Shown piece after piece: positions 1 to 7,553 of a DNA stretch of 7,802 bases. The translations under genes and the position numbers were made by a program. Each line of letters starts with the position of its first letter. Position 1 is the stretch's first letter. This stretch comes from an uncultured bacterium (GTDB lineage: Bacteria; Methylomirabilota; Methylomirabilia; Rokubacteriales; CSP1-6). The notes beneath the pieces were generated by a model. That model saw nothing but the letters and a program-made list of their open reading frames with translations, had not been told where the DNA came from and ran no database searches. The DNA is taken from positions 1 through 7,802 of the forward strand of contig CAMLFJ010000133.1 of the NCBI GenBank assembly GCA_946479205.1, read 5' to 3'.

Positions 1-3000
1 CGCCTGAGGCGGCCGCCGCCGCTGGAAGCGGCGCGCCAGGTCGTCGAAGGCCAGGTAGATGACCGGCGTCGTGTAGAGCGTGAGCACCTGGCTCACGATG
101 AGGCCGCCGAAGATCGAGACCCCGAGCGGCCGGCGCAGCTCGGAGCCCACGCCCGAGCCGAGCGCGAGGGGGACACCGCCCAGCAGCGCGGCCATCGTGG
201 TCATCAGGATCGGCCGGAAGCGGAGGAGGCAGGCCTGGTAGATGGCCTCCGGCGCGGGCTTGCCCTCGGTGCGCTGCGCGTCGAGGGCGAAGTCGATCAT
301 CATGATCGCGTTCTTCATCACGATTCCGATGAGCAAGATGATGCCGATCAACGCGATGACGCTCAGGTCGAGCCGCGCAGCCATCAGCGCGAGCAGCGCG
401 CCCACCCCGGCCGAGGGCAGGGTCGACAGGATCGTCACCGGGTGGATCCAGCTCTCGTAGAGCACGCCGAGCACGATGTAGACGCAGACCACCGCGGCCA
501 GGATCAGGAGGGGCTCGTTGGCGAGCGAGGCCTGGAAGGCCCGCGCCGCGCCCTGGAAGCTCGTCTCGATGCTCGCGGGCATCTTCAGATCGAGCCGGGT
601 CGCGTCGATGGCGTCGACGCCCGCGCCCAGCGAGAAGCCGGGGGCGAGGTTGAACGAGATGGTCACGGCCGGGAACTGGCCCTGGTGGCTCACCAGCAGC
701 GGGGTCGCGCGCTCCTCAAGGGCGGTGAAGGTGGAGAGCGGCACCTGCCCGCCGGCGCTCGAGCGCAGGTAGATCTGCTGCAGCGCGGCCGGCCCCTGGC
801 GGTACTCGGGCTTGACCTCGAGCACGACGCGGTACTGGTTGAGCTGGGTGAAGATGGTGGAGATCTGCCGCTGGCCGAACGCGTTGTAGAGCGCGTCGTC
901 GATCATCTGGGGCGTGATGCCGAGCCGCGCCGCGGTGTCGCGGTCGATGCGCACCGAGGTCTCGAGCCCCTGGTCCTGCTGGTCGCTCGCCACGTCCCGG
1001 AGGCCGGGCAGCGCGCGGAGGCGCTCGACCATCCGGGGCGCCCAGGTGTTGAGCTCGGCGACGCTCGGGCTCTCCAGGCTGTACTGGTACTGGGTGCGGC
1101 TCACCCGGTCCTCCACCGTCAGGTCCTGGACCGCCTGGAGGTAGAGGGTGATGCCGGGCACCTCGGCCAGGCGTGGCCGCAGGCGCTCGATGACGTCGCG
1201 CACGCTGACCCCGCGCTCGTCGAGAGGCTTCAGCGTGATCAGCATGCGGCCGCTGTTCAGCGTGACGTTGGTGCCGTCGATGCCGATGAAGGACGAGATG
1301 GTGTCCACCGCCGGATCGCTCAGGATGGCGCGGGCGACCGCCTGCTGTCGCACGGCCATGGCGGGGAACGACACGCTCTGGGGCGCCTCCGTGATGCCGA
1401 GGATCACGCCGGTGTCCTGAAGGGGGAAGAGGCCCTTGGGCACCACCGTGTAGAGGAGGAGGGTCAGGCCGAGGGTGCCCACCGCGACCAGCAGGGTGAG
1501 GGGCTGGTGGTTCAGGACCACGCGCAGGGTGCGCGCGTAGAAGGCGAGAATCCCGCTGAACACCGTCTGCGAGGCCCGCGCCACCCGGCTCAGCTCGTGC
1601 TCCTCGCGCCGGCGCAGCAGCTTGGCGCAGAGCATCGGGGTGAGGGTCAGGGACACCGCGGCCGAGACCAGGATCGCGGCGCTGAGGGTGATCGCGAACT
1701 CGCGGAAGAGCCGGCCCACGATGTCGCCCATGAACAGGAGCGGGATCAGCACCGCGATCAGCGAGACGGTCAGCGAGAGGATGGTGAAGCCGATCTGGGC
1801 CGAGCCCTTCAGCGCGGCCTCGAGCGGCGGGTCGCCCGCCTCGATGTAGCGCGCGATGTTCTCGATCATCACCACCGCGTCGTCCACCACGAACCCGGTG
1901 GAGATCGTCAGCGCCATCAGGGAGAGGTTGTTCAGGCTGAAGCCGAGCCCGTACATGACCGCGAAGGTGCCGATGATCGAGACCGGTACCGCAATGGACG
2001 GGATGAAGGTGGCGGCCGGGCTGCCCAGGAACAGGAAGATGACGAGCACCACCAGGATGACCGCGAGCATCAGCTCGATCTGCACATCGTGGACGGAGGC
2101 CCGGATGGTGGTGGTGCGGTCGCTCAGGATGGCGACCTTCACCGAGGACGGGAGCGTGGCCTGCAGGACGGGCAGGAGCTTCTTGACGCGGTCCACCACC
2201 TGGATCAGGTTGGCGCCCGGCTGGCGCTGGATGTTGACGATCACGGCCGGCTCATTGCCCATCCACGCGGCCTGGCGCAGGTTCTCCGCGTCGTCCACCG
2301 TGTCGGCCACGTCGGAGAGGTGCACCGGGGCGCCGCCGCGGTAGGCGATGACCAGATTGCGGTACTGAGCGCTCGAGACGAGCTGATCGTTCGCCCCGAT
2401 CGTGAAGGCCTGGCGCGGGCCGTCGAGGCTGCCCTTGGCCTGGTTCACGCTGGCCGCCGCCACCGCCGTGCGCACGTCCTCGAGGGTCAGGGCGTTGGCG
2501 GCCAGGCGCGCCGGGTTGACCTGGATGCGGATGGCCGGCTTCTGCCCGCCGCTCAGGGTGACGAGGCCCACCCCGGGGAGCTGGGAGATCTTGGGCACGA
2601 GCCGGGTGTCGGCCAGGTCCTGCACGGTGGTGAGCGGCAGCGTGGTCGAGGTGAGGCCGAGGGTGAGGATGGGGGCGTCGGCCGGGTTGACCTTGCTGTA
2701 GATCGGAGGGTTGGGCAGGTCGTTGGGCAGGAACGAGGTGGCCGCGTTGATCGCGGCCTGCACCTGCTGTTCGGCGATGTCGAGGGCCAGGTTCAGGTCG
2801 AACTGCAGGGTGATGACGCTGCTGGTGGACGAGCTGGTCGACGTCATCTGCTTGAGCCCCGGCATCTGGCCGAACTGTCGCTCGAGCGGGGCGGTGGCCG
2901 CGGAGGCCATCACGTCGGGGCTCGCGCCCGGATAGAACGTCTGCACCTGCATGGTCGGGTAGTCGACCTGCGGCAGCGCGGAGACGGCCAGCAGCCGGTA

Positions 3001-3084
3001 GGCGACGATGCCGGCCAGGATGATCGCGGCGGTGAGGAGCGAGGTGGCGACCGGCCGGAGGATGAACGGCCGTGAGGGGTTCAT
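1..3084 (-). CDS. mdtB: RND multidrug efflux pump inner-membrane subunit, MdtB-like (3' end cut by window edge)
   Basis: Proton-driven inner-membrane transporter of the HAE1 (AcrB/MdtB) family, which moves drugs, bile salts or similar amphiphiles through an adaptor and an outer-membrane channel. The frame is open from ATG at 3084 to the left edge (1028 codons). The N-terminus ([13 protein letters not shown], then [10 protein letters not shown]) and stretches such as [25 protein letters not shown] and [19 protein letters not shown] closely match my recollection of E. coli MdtB. The TM4 proton-relay pair is D401-D402 ([10 protein letters not shown]) and the TM10 lysine is K924 ([11 protein letters not shown]), equivalent to AcrB D407, D408 and K940. 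The last helix ([14 protein letters not shown]) and the basic tail are present, so only a few codons should be missing. The start overlaps the mdtA stop by four bases (ATGA), implying translational coupling. In E. coli mdtC follows mdtB; here that position lies outside the window. Family assignment is secure; MdtB rather than MdtC is likely. Confidence 0.96.
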   Translation of the reverse strand, partial: MNPSRPFILRPVATSLLTAAIILAGIVAYRLLAVSALPQVDYPTMQVQTFYPGASPDVMASAATAPLERQFGQMPGLKQMTSTSSSTSSVITLQFDLNLALDIAEQQVQAAINAATSFLPNDLPNPPIYSKVNPADAPILTLGLTSTTLPLTTVQDLADTRLVPKISQLPGVGLVTLSGGQKPAIRIQVNPARLAANALTLEDVRTAVAAASVNQAKGSLDGPRQAFTIGANDQLVSSAQYRNLVIAYRGGAPVHLSDVADTVDDAENLRQAAWMGNEPAVIVNIQRQPGANLIQVVDRVKKLLPVLQATLPSSVKVAILSDRTTTIRASVHDVQIELMLAVILVVLVIFLFLGSPAATFIPSIAVPVSIIGTFAVMYGLGFSLNNLSLMALTISTGFVVDDAVVMIENIARYIEAGDPPLEAALKGSAQIGFTILSLTVSLIAVLIPLLFMGDIVGRLFREFAITLSAAILVSAAVSLTLTPMLCAKLLRRREEHELSRVARASQTVFSGILAFYARTLRVVLNHQPLTLLVAVGTLGLTLLLYTVVPKGLFPLQDTGVILGITEAPQSVSFPAMAVRQQAVARAILSDPAVDTISSFIGIDGTNVTLNSGRMLITLKPLDERGVSVRDVIERLRPRLAEVPGITLYLQAVQDLTVEDRVSRTQYQYSLESPSVAELNTWAPRMVERLRALPGLRDVASDQQDQGLETSVRIDRDTAARLGITPQMIDDALYNAFGQRQISTIFTQLNQYRVVLEVKPEYRQGPAALQQIYLRSSAGGQVPLSTFTALEERATPLLVSHQGQFPAVTISFNLAPGFSLGAGVDAIDATRLDLKMPASIETSFQGAARAFQASLANEPLLILAAVVCVYIVLGVLYESWIHPVTILSTLPSAGVGALLALMAARLDLSVIALIGIILLIGIVMKNAIMMIDFALDAQRTEGKPAPEAIYQACLLRFRPILMTTMAALLGGVPLALGSGVGSELRRPLGVSIFGGLIVSQVLTLYTTPVIYLAFDDLARRFQRRRPPQA

Positions 3085-4250
3085 GTCCCCTTGCGTGGGG
3101 CGGGGCGCTCACCGCGGGTCGTGGGCTCCACGCGCGAGCGCTCCTGCACCTTGTCGGCCCCGTCCACGATGAGCGCGTCGCCCGCGGCCACACCCTCGCG
3201 CACCGCGGTGACGCCGCCCTCGGTGGGTCCGGGCGTGACCTTCCGCAGCTCGACGGTCTTGTCCGGCTTCACCAGGTACACGAAGGGGCCCTGGGCCCCG
3301 CGCTGGATCGCCTCGTTCGGCACGAGCACCGCGCCGCGAAGCGAGTCCACCAGGATGCGCGCGTTGACGAACTGGTTCGGGAACAGCGAGCCGTCGGCAT
3401 TGACGAAGGAGGCCTTGAGCTTGACGGTGCCGGTCGTCGCGTCGATCTGGTTGTCCACCGCGACCAGGACTCCGGTCGCCAGCTTGGTGCGGCCCTCGCG
3501 GTCGTAGGCGTCCACCGCGATGGAGCCGCCGCCCGCGCGCTGGCGGGCGAGCACCGGCGGCAGATTGTCCTGGGGAATCGTGAACACCACCGCGATCGGC
3601 TCCACCTGGGCGAGCACGACGAGCCCGCCCGCGTCGTTGGCCTTGATCATGTTACCGGGATCCACGAGGCGGAGCCCGGCGCGGCCGGTGATGGGGGCGA
3701 TGATGCGCGTGTAGGTGAGCTGCAGGCGGATGCTGTCGATCTGCCCCTGGTCCGACTTGATGGACGCGGCGAGCTGGGCGACCGTCGAGGCCTGGGTGTC
3801 CATCTGCTGCTGCGGGATGAAGCCGCCCTTGACCAGGGTGCGGTAGCGCTCGAGGTCCATGCTCGCGTTGGAGAGGGCGGCCTCGTCCTTCGCGAGCTGC
3901 GCCTGCGCCTGGGTGAGCTGCGTCTCGAAGGGGCGGGGATCGATCTCGGCGAGGAGCTCGCCCTGCCGCACGACCTGGCCTTCCTGGAACAGCGTCCGCA
4001 TGAGCTGGCCGTCCACGCGGCTGCGGACCGTGACGATGCTGAGGGGGGTGACCGAGCCGAGCCCGGTGAGGTAGACGCCGAGATCGCCACTGCGGGCGGT
4101 GACGGTCACGACCGGCACCGGGCGGGGCCCGGTCGCGGGGGCCGCCGGCTGGATCCGCTTGGGCCGGGCCACCGCGTAGTAGGCGCCGGCGGCGATGAGG
4201 ACGGTGAGGATGAGACAGATTACCCAGATTCGTCGGGCCCTTCCCGCCAT
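3081..4250 (-). CDS. mdtA: MdtA-like RND efflux periplasmic adaptor (membrane fusion protein)
   Basis: Periplasmic adaptor joining the RND pump to an outer-membrane channel. The protein has 389 residues. An N-terminal membrane anchor or uncleaved signal spans about residues 6-27 ([20 protein letters not shown]). The first lipoyl half follows ([30 protein letters not shown]), then an alpha-helical hairpin ([22 protein letters not shown]), the second lipoyl half ([20 protein letters not shown]), and a beta-barrel with the MdtA-type signatures [15 protein letters not shown] and [14 protein letters not shown]. An ATG 13 codons upstream (4289) is also in frame. I chose 4250 because GGGGGAG lies about 8 bases before it and the hydrophobic segment then sits at the usual distance from the start. 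Its stop overlaps the mdtB start by four bases. The 63-base gap upstream has a small AT-rich patch (TATGCT around 4290) but no convincing -35 box, so it may share the transcript from the gene before it. Confidence 0.95.
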   Translation of the reverse strand: MAGRARRIWVICLILTVLIAAGAYYAVARPKRIQPAAPATGPRPVPVVTVTARSGDLGVYLTGLGSVTPLSIVTVRSRVDGQLMRTLFQEGQVVRQGELLAEIDPRPFETQLTQAQAQLAKDEAALSNASMDLERYRTLVKGGFIPQQQMDTQASTVAQLAASIKSDQGQIDSIRLQLTYTRIIAPITGRAGLRLVDPGNMIKANDAGGLVVLAQVEPIAVVFTIPQDNLPPVLARQRAGGGSIAVDAYDREGRTKLATGVLVAVDNQIDATTGTVKLKASFVNADGSLFPNQFVNARILVDSLRGAVLVPNEAIQRGAQGPFVYLVKPDKTVELRKVTPGPTEGGVTAVREGVAAGDALIVDGADKVQERSRVEPTTRGERPAPRKGT

Positions 4251-4313
4251 GCCGGTCGTCTCCCCCTTTCGTGGCTTCGCTTGTAGCATATTTCGACGGG
4301 GGGGCAGGGCGCA

Positions 4314-5153
4314 TCATTCGTGTCGACCCTCCGCGCCGACGCTGCGGGCCACGCGCTCGGGCGTGCCCAGGTCCCACCAGGTCAACGCTGGGATCTCCGC
4401 GACGGCCCGCGGGACCTCCGAGGATGCCAGAATTGCGCGGGTGAAGTCCGCGGTGGGGGCGAAGAGGTAGGCCTGCTGGAGCGCGAGGGGCTCGTACCGC
4501 GTGCCCGCGAACAGGTCGAAGCGGGTGAGGCGGTCGTGAAGGAGCGGCAGGCACGCGCGGCCCGCATCGACCAGGGCCGTCGCGGTGGCGGTGAAGACGA
4601 AGGTATTGCACAGGGCGTGACCGTGCAGACGGCGGGCGAGCGCGGCGGGCGGCCGCTCGTGGAACGCCCGGATGCGATGGACCACGCCGCCGCAACCCGT
4701 CCAGCCGATCGGCTCTCCCGGCTCGATCCAGCCGTGGTCGGGCGCCGGCTCGGTCGGGTGCACGCCGAGCAGGAGGAGCCATTCCGGATGATCCCGGACG
4801 TACCCGCCCGCGGCGGCGACGTGGCTCATGAAGATCGCCTCCTCCACGATGAAGTGGTTGGTGGGGAAGACCGCGATCACGGCACCCGGCGCCCGGGACC
4901 GGATCCAGTGCGCGGCCAGCAGCACCCCCGCCGCGGTACCCCGGTCGCTGGGCTGGGCGAGCACCGTGACCTCGGCGTGCCCGGCGAGCTCGCCCGCCAC
5001 GTGGTCGGCGTGGCTCGCCTGGGTCACCGCGACGGTCCGCGAGGGTGGGATCAGCCGCGCCACCCGGTCCAGGGTGTGGCGCAGCAACGTCTGCGGGTCG
5101 CCGGCGCCCCCGGCGAGGACGACCGCCCAGAGATCGCTTCTCGAATCGAGCAT
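4314..5153 (-). CDS. Mannose-1-phosphate guanylyltransferase-like protein with degraded catalytic motifs
   Basis: The 279-residue protein resembles sugar-phosphate nucleotidyltransferases, nearest to mannose-1-phosphate guanylyltransferases. It starts with LWAVVLAGGAG (residues 8-18), then QPSDRGTAAGVLLA (67-80), VFPTNHFIVEE (95-105), HGWIEPG (140-146), FHERPP (164-169) and NTFVF (183-187). Family members normally have GGxGxR followed some 15-20 residues later by RPKQ. Here GGAGD runs straight into PQTLLRHTLDRV, so the nucleotide-binding Arg and PKQ segment are missing. The usual PSDH Asp, a metal ligand, is N99 (PTNH), and the EKP Lys is R167. The protein is therefore probably not an active transferase; a binding or regulatory role, or an early stage of gene decay, would fit. 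Start choice: ATG at 5153 is preceded by GGGAGG at 8 bases and puts the beta-strand/GG motif at the normal distance from the N-terminus. The same frame stays open upstream into the neighbouring gene but shows no family motif there. Confidence 0.85.
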   Translation of the reverse strand: MLDSRSDLWAVVLAGGAGDPQTLLRHTLDRVARLIPPSRTVAVTQASHADHVAGELAGHAEVTVLAQPSDRGTAAGVLLAAHWIRSRAPGAVIAVFPTNHFIVEEAIFMSHVAAAGGYVRDHPEWLLLLGVHPTEPAPDHGWIEPGEPIGWTGCGGVVHRIRAFHERPPAALARRLHGHALCNTFVFTATATALVDAGRACLPLLHDRLTRFDLFAGTRYEPLALQQAYLFAPTADFTRAILASSEVPRAVAEIPALTWWDLGTPERVARSVGAEGRHE

Positions 5154-5167
5154 GGCTTCGACCTCCC

Positions 5168-5202
5168 GCGCGAAGGCCGCGATCGCGCCGCGGCCTTCGC
5201 GC
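5168..5202. repeat. 13-bp perfect inverted repeat (strong hairpin) before the nucleotidyltransferase-like gene
   Basis: GCGCGAAGGCCGC (5168-5180) and its exact complement GCGGCCTTCGCGC (5190-5202) are separated by 9 bases. The element fills much of the 65-base gap between the 149-residue exported protein and the nucleotidyltransferase-like gene. On the minus-strand transcript the hairpin ends where the ribosome-binding site (GGGAGG) begins. There is no T-run after it in that direction, so a classic Rho-independent terminator is unlikely; an RNA-stability or translation-control hairpin is possible. Confidence 0.7.
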
Positions 5203-5218
5203 CTGATTGTTCGCTGCG

Positions 5219-5668
5219 CTAACCGGGGAGCTCCACGAAATCGAACGACGCCACGTCGACGCGGTAGAAGCGGCTCTGGGGGACCGCGACGTCGAAGTAG
5301 GTGCGGCCGTGGGCGGGCACCGCCTCGCCGATCGGCGTGACCACGCGGGCGACGTCGTTGCCGCTCGCGTCGATCTCGTGAATGCGCAGCGCGACGTTGA
5401 TCGCGGAATCGCCACAGTCGTTGTAGACGTAGCCGGAGATGCGGGCGCGACCCGCCGCGCCCTGACCGGCGGTCCACTCGACGTGGAAGAAGTGATCGGC
5501 GAGCGCGCTCTCGGCGTCCGGGTCCCGCGTCGTGACCACCGGCGCCGACTCGTCCCCGTCCAGCCCGGCTTCGCTCCAGGCGGCGCGCGCCACGTGCGCG
5601 TCGAGTCCGGCCACGCCGAGCGCGGCCACCGCAAAGCTCATCAGCATCACCTTCAAGATCCGGAACAT
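5219..5668 (-). CDS. Small exported protein of unknown function, predicted beta-rich domain
   Basis: The 149-residue protein begins with a signal peptide (about residues 1-30: hydrophobic core SFAVAALGVAGL, likely cleavage near VARAA). The mature part is acidic. Its second half has alternating hydrophobic strands (ISGYVYNDCGDSAINVALRI, then YFDVAVP and FYRVDVASFDFVE) that look like a single immunoglobulin-like or FxLYD-type beta sandwich of the kind found in secreted proteins. This is a fold impression, not a family match. There is one cysteine in the mature part, so no internal disulphide. The ATG at 5668 follows GGAGGAGG by 8 bases, a very strong ribosome-binding site. It lies 57 bases after the 93-residue exported protein and 65 bases before the nucleotidyltransferase-like gene, all on the same strand. 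Function unknown; periplasmic or outer-envelope location is expected. Confidence 0.85.
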   Translation of the reverse strand: MFRILKVMLMSFAVAALGVAGLDAHVARAAWSEAGLDGDESAPVVTTRDPDAESALADHFFHVEWTAGQGAAGRARISGYVYNDCGDSAINVALRIHEIDASGNDVARVVTPIGEAVPAHGRTYFDVAVPQSRFYRVDVASFDFVELPG

Positions 5669-5725
5669 GAAATAGTCCTCCTCCGTTCGGTATGGGTCGT
5701 TCGGGGCGACGGGATCGAAGCGGGG

Positions 5726-6007
5726 CTAGCGAGCGGGTGGAGCGCGGGACTGGGCGGAGGAGACCCAGACCCGGAGCGGGATCGACCTGGGCGCCGGGGT
5801 CAGGCGGCCGATCAGCGGGGCGACGAGCGGGAGATCGACCGGGGCCGGAACGTGCCCGGTCCCCGAGGTGATCAGCGTGACGATGGCGTCGCCGTCGTCG
5901 TCGTCGTAGATGCCCTGGATCCAGGTGGGATCCGGCGGACTCGCGTGGGCGAGTCCGGGCAGCGCGACCGGCGCGAGCAGCAGCAGGACGATGAGCAGGC
6001 GCTTCAT
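5726..6007 (-). CDS. Short exported protein of unknown function with an acidic patch
   Basis: The 93-residue protein has a clear signal peptide (MKRLLIVLLLLAPVALPGLAHA, cleavage expected after residue 22), leaving a mature chain of about 71 residues. That chain opens with PPDPTWIQGIYDDDDGDAI; the Asp-rich patch (residues 35-40) could bind a cation. A proline-rich middle follows, and the chain ends with an Arg/Pro tail. No cysteines are seen and I do not recognise a named family. The start lies one base after the TAG of the LTxxQ gene (TAGCATG) and no Shine-Dalgarno sequence precedes it, so translation probably depends on ribosomes finishing the upstream gene. This ties it to the sigma operon, perhaps as an accessory periplasmic factor. 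The signal peptide and coupling support a real gene. Confidence 0.78.
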   Translation of the reverse strand: MKRLLIVLLLLAPVALPGLAHASPPDPTWIQGIYDDDDGDAIVTLITSGTGHVPAPVDLPLVAPLIGRLTPAPRSIPLRVWVSSAQSRAPPAR

Positions 6008-6008
6008 G

Positions 6009-6515
6009 CTAGGGGCGGGGCGACTGCATCAGCTGGCGCATCTCCTCGCGGAGCTGGCTGAGGCGCTCCTTGGTCTGGGCGGCCCGCGCGAGCTGCTCGG
6101 GCGTGAGCACGGCGCGGACCTCGAGCGCGGCCTGCGCGCCGTCCTGCGCGAGCTGGTCGCGGAGCTGGCCGATGCGCCCGAGCTGGGGCTGCAGGTCGGC
6201 CGGCTGGAGCGGGCCGGGGGCCAGCAGCTTCGCGCCCAGCTCCTGCTGGGCCTGGCGGAGCTGCTCGATGACCGGGCGCGTGGTGGTCCGGTGCGTGGCC
6301 AGGATCCCGCGCACCTTTGCCTGCTGCTCGGGGGTGAGGCCGGCCGCGCGGATCATGAGCCAGAGCTCGCCGTCCGTCCGGCCCATGGGCCCGCGGATGC
6401 CCCCCATCGGGCCGCCGGGCCCGGGCGCGGGAGACTGGGCGACGGCCGCGGTCGCGGTCGAGACGAGGAGGAGCGCGGCGGCGAGGATCGCGCGGGTCGT
6501 CAGCGGGCGCTTCAT
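6009..6515 (-). CDS. LTxxQ (Spy/CpxP-like) periplasmic protein, possible stress or metal sensor
   Basis: The 168-residue protein has a signal peptide (about residues 1-27, ending TAAVAQ), a Gly/Pro/Met-rich linker (28-47), and then a nearly all-helical domain with two LTPEQ motifs (residues 60-64 and 137-141). Two such motifs about 77 residues apart, on long amphipathic helices rich in Gln, Leu and Arg, are the hallmark of the Spy/CpxP and heavy-metal-resistance periplasmic families. Those relatives act as chaperones or as ligand sensors for envelope stress systems. The mature domain has only one histidine (H75) and no cysteine, so strong Cnr-type metal binding is not obvious, though the linker methionines could contribute. 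The same frame is open further upstream, but the signal peptide, GGAGGAG just before the ATG, and a four-base ATGA overlap with the anti-sigma stop fix the start at 6515. Its place directly after a sigma/anti-sigma pair suggests it tunes that pair; this is inference. Confidence 0.88.
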   Translation of the reverse strand: MKRPLTTRAILAAALLLVSTATAAVAQSPAPGPGGPMGGIRGPMGRTDGELWLMIRAAGLTPEQQAKVRGILATHRTTTRPVIEQLRQAQQELGAKLLAPGPLQPADLQPQLGRIGQLRDQLAQDGAQAALEVRAVLTPEQLARAAQTKERLSQLREEMRQLMQSPRP

Positions 6516-6967
6516 GGGTCTCCTCCGGTGAGCGCGTGGTCGAGCTCCTGGGCCATCATCTCGAGACTCAGGGCGGGATCTTCCACCGACGTGGTGGGCG
6601 GATCGCCGCTCACCGAGAACAGCGCGGCCGAGACGTCGGCCAGGATCGCGGCGACCTCCTGCGGCTGCATGGTGGGCGGCGGGCTCACCGCGCGCCACAC
6701 CGCGACCTCGACCCAGATCAGCAGCGCGGCCGCGACGGCGGCGAGCCCGACGGTGACCGGCATGAAGCGTCGCCGCCGGGCTGGCGCCGGCCGCGTCCGG
6801 GGCTCGGGCGTGTCGCGCAGCACTCCGGTGATCAGGGCCAGCTCGTTCCGGATCCGCCGGTGGCGGGTCGCGCACCCCGCGCAGCCGGCCAGGTGGACCC
6901 GCTCGGCCACCGAGGCGAGATCCGCCTCGACCCGCTCCAGCGCGTCGTCGGAGAGGCAGGGGTTCAT
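6512..6967 (-). CDS. Putative membrane-bound anti-sigma factor with short zinc-finger motif
   Basis: The 151-residue protein has a cytoplasmic N-terminal part with H25-x3-C29-x2-C32 (HLAGCAGC), the core of the zinc-associated anti-sigma domain, followed by basic helices. A run of Arg (64-67) marks the inner face of one transmembrane helix (about 69-90: PVTVGLAAVAAALLIW). A C-terminal part of about 60 residues is predicted to lie in the periplasm, with helices ALSLEMMAQELDHAL at the end. This layout is standard for anti-sigma factors that hold an ECF sigma at the membrane and release it on a periplasmic signal. The start overlaps the sigma stop by four bases (ATGA), giving matched synthesis, and GGGAG lies upstream inside the sigma gene. 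The stop overlaps the LTxxQ gene start in the same way. I do not see a full ZAS domain beyond the motif, so the exact family is uncertain. Confidence 0.87.
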   Translation of the reverse strand: MNPCLSDDALERVEADLASVAERVHLAGCAGCATRHRRIRNELALITGVLRDTPEPRTRPAPARRRRFMPVTVGLAAVAAALLIWVEVAVWRAVSPPPTMQPQEVAAILADVSAALFSVSGDPPTTSVEDPALSLEMMAQELDHALTGGDP

Positions 6968-7476
6968 CGGGCGTCTCCCAGGCTCCGGCGCAGGGCGCGC
7001 ACCGCCCGGAAGAGATGGCGCTTCACGCTGCCGGGGTTCAGCCCGAGCGCCTCCGCCACCGCGAGCGTGGATTGCTCCTCGATGTGGCGGAGCGCGAAGA
7101 CCTCCTGCTGGCGCCGGGGCAGCGCTCGGAAGGCGATCCAGATGCGCCGCCGCGTCTCCGCGCCGATCGCGACGTCGCTGGGTGCGGGGGTCAGGGCCAC
7201 CAGGGGCACCTCGTCGAGCTGGGTGCCGCGCAGGCGGAACCGCATCCAGCCGCCGGCCCGCCGCCGGTCGCGGCAGCCGTTGACCGCGACCCGGGTGAGC
7301 CAGGCGCCCCAGTTGGCCGGGACCTGGCCGAGCCGCTCGGCTTCGTGCGCCTTCAGAAAGACGTCCTGGACCACGTCATCGGCCTCCTGCGGATCGCCCA
7401 GGAGCAGGCGACACAGGCGTTGAAGGCGCCCGTAGTGGGCGGCGACCAGCAGATCCGGCCGGGGTGCGGGCTCCAC
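6964..7476 (-). CDS. ECF-family RNA polymerase sigma factor
   Basis: The 170-residue sigma-70 group 4 protein would direct RNA polymerase to a small set of promoters. Region 2 spans about residues 10-75, with the core-binding helix (CRLLLGDPQEADDVVQDVFL) and the -10-contacting part (WLTRVAVNGCRDRRR). A short linker follows. Region 4 spans about 114-166 and contains LPRRQQEVFALRHIEEQST followed by the helix-turn-helix (LAVAEALGLNPGSVKRHLFR) that contacts the -35. No extra C-terminal domain is present. The start is GTG at 7476; no ATG lies in frame nearby, and AGAGG sits only about 3 bases upstream, so the exact start is less sure than the gene. It heads an overlapping cassette with its probable anti-sigma factor. 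A promoter-like element whose twin faces the divergent permease gene lies about 40 bases upstream, consistent with autoregulation. Confidence 0.95.
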   Translation of the reverse strand: MEPAPRPDLLVAAHYGRLQRLCRLLLGDPQEADDVVQDVFLKAHEAERLGQVPANWGAWLTRVAVNGCRDRRRAGGWMRFRLRGTQLDEVPLVALTPAPSDVAIGAETRRRIWIAFRALPRRQQEVFALRHIEEQSTLAVAEALGLNPGSVKRHLFRAVRALRRSLGDAR

Positions 7477-7515
7477 GTCCCTCTGACGAGCGTCCCATCC
7501 CCTCTCATCAGTCCT

Positions 7516-7542
7516 GACGAACGAAATCGACGATGCGTTGAC
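7516..7542 (-). promoter_or_regulatory. Candidate ECF-type promoter for the sigma operon
   Basis: On the minus strand GTCAAC (7542-7537) is followed, after 17 bases, by CGTC (7519-7516), the latter inside GTTCGTCA (7522-7515). ECF promoters commonly carry an AAC in the -35 and CGTC-like bases at -10 with 16-17 bases between. The predicted transcript would start near 7509, about 30 bases before the sigma GTG. The identical element on the other strand is the main support. Whether this sigma recognises it is inferred, not shown. Confidence 0.62.
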
Positions 7543-7553
7543 ACCCGGGGGCG

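Noticed and set aside
442..3075. An 877-codon open frame on the plus strand.
   Set aside because: It lies opposite the MdtB gene, and its His/Arg/Asp/Gly-rich low-complexity translation is the usual antisense shadow of a GC-rich gene with GC-rich third positions. The minus-strand frame has full family motifs.
3072..4286. A 404-codon open frame on the plus strand.
   Set aside because: It is antisense to MdtA, with the same His/Arg/Gly-rich shadow composition.
4251..4289. N-terminal extension of MdtA from the ATG at 4289.
   Set aside because: The extra 13 residues (MLQAKPRKGETTG) lack a ribosome-binding site, whereas the inner ATG at 4250 has GGGGGAG at good spacing.
5168..5202. Rho-independent terminator at the 13-bp hairpin.
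   Set aside because: No T-run follows in the direction of transcription; the next bases are the ribosome-binding site of the following gene.
5154..5477. Longer nucleotidyltransferase-like frame starting at 5477.
   Set aside because: The added stretch overlaps the exported-protein gene in another frame, is Arg-rich and has no family similarity. The ATG at 5153 has its own ribosome-binding site.
3652..5634. A 660-codon open frame on the minus strand.
   Set aside because: It crosses the exported-protein, nucleotidyltransferase-like and MdtA genes in another frame and is Arg/Pro/Ala-rich with no domain signal.
6516..6875. Longer LTxxQ protein frame starting at 6875.
   Set aside because: It would bury the signal peptide and overlap most of the anti-sigma gene; the ATGA junction at 6512-6515 is the natural start.
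5910..7283. A 457-codon open frame on the plus strand.
   Set aside because: It is antisense to four well-supported minus-strand genes; no ribosome-binding site or motif supports it.
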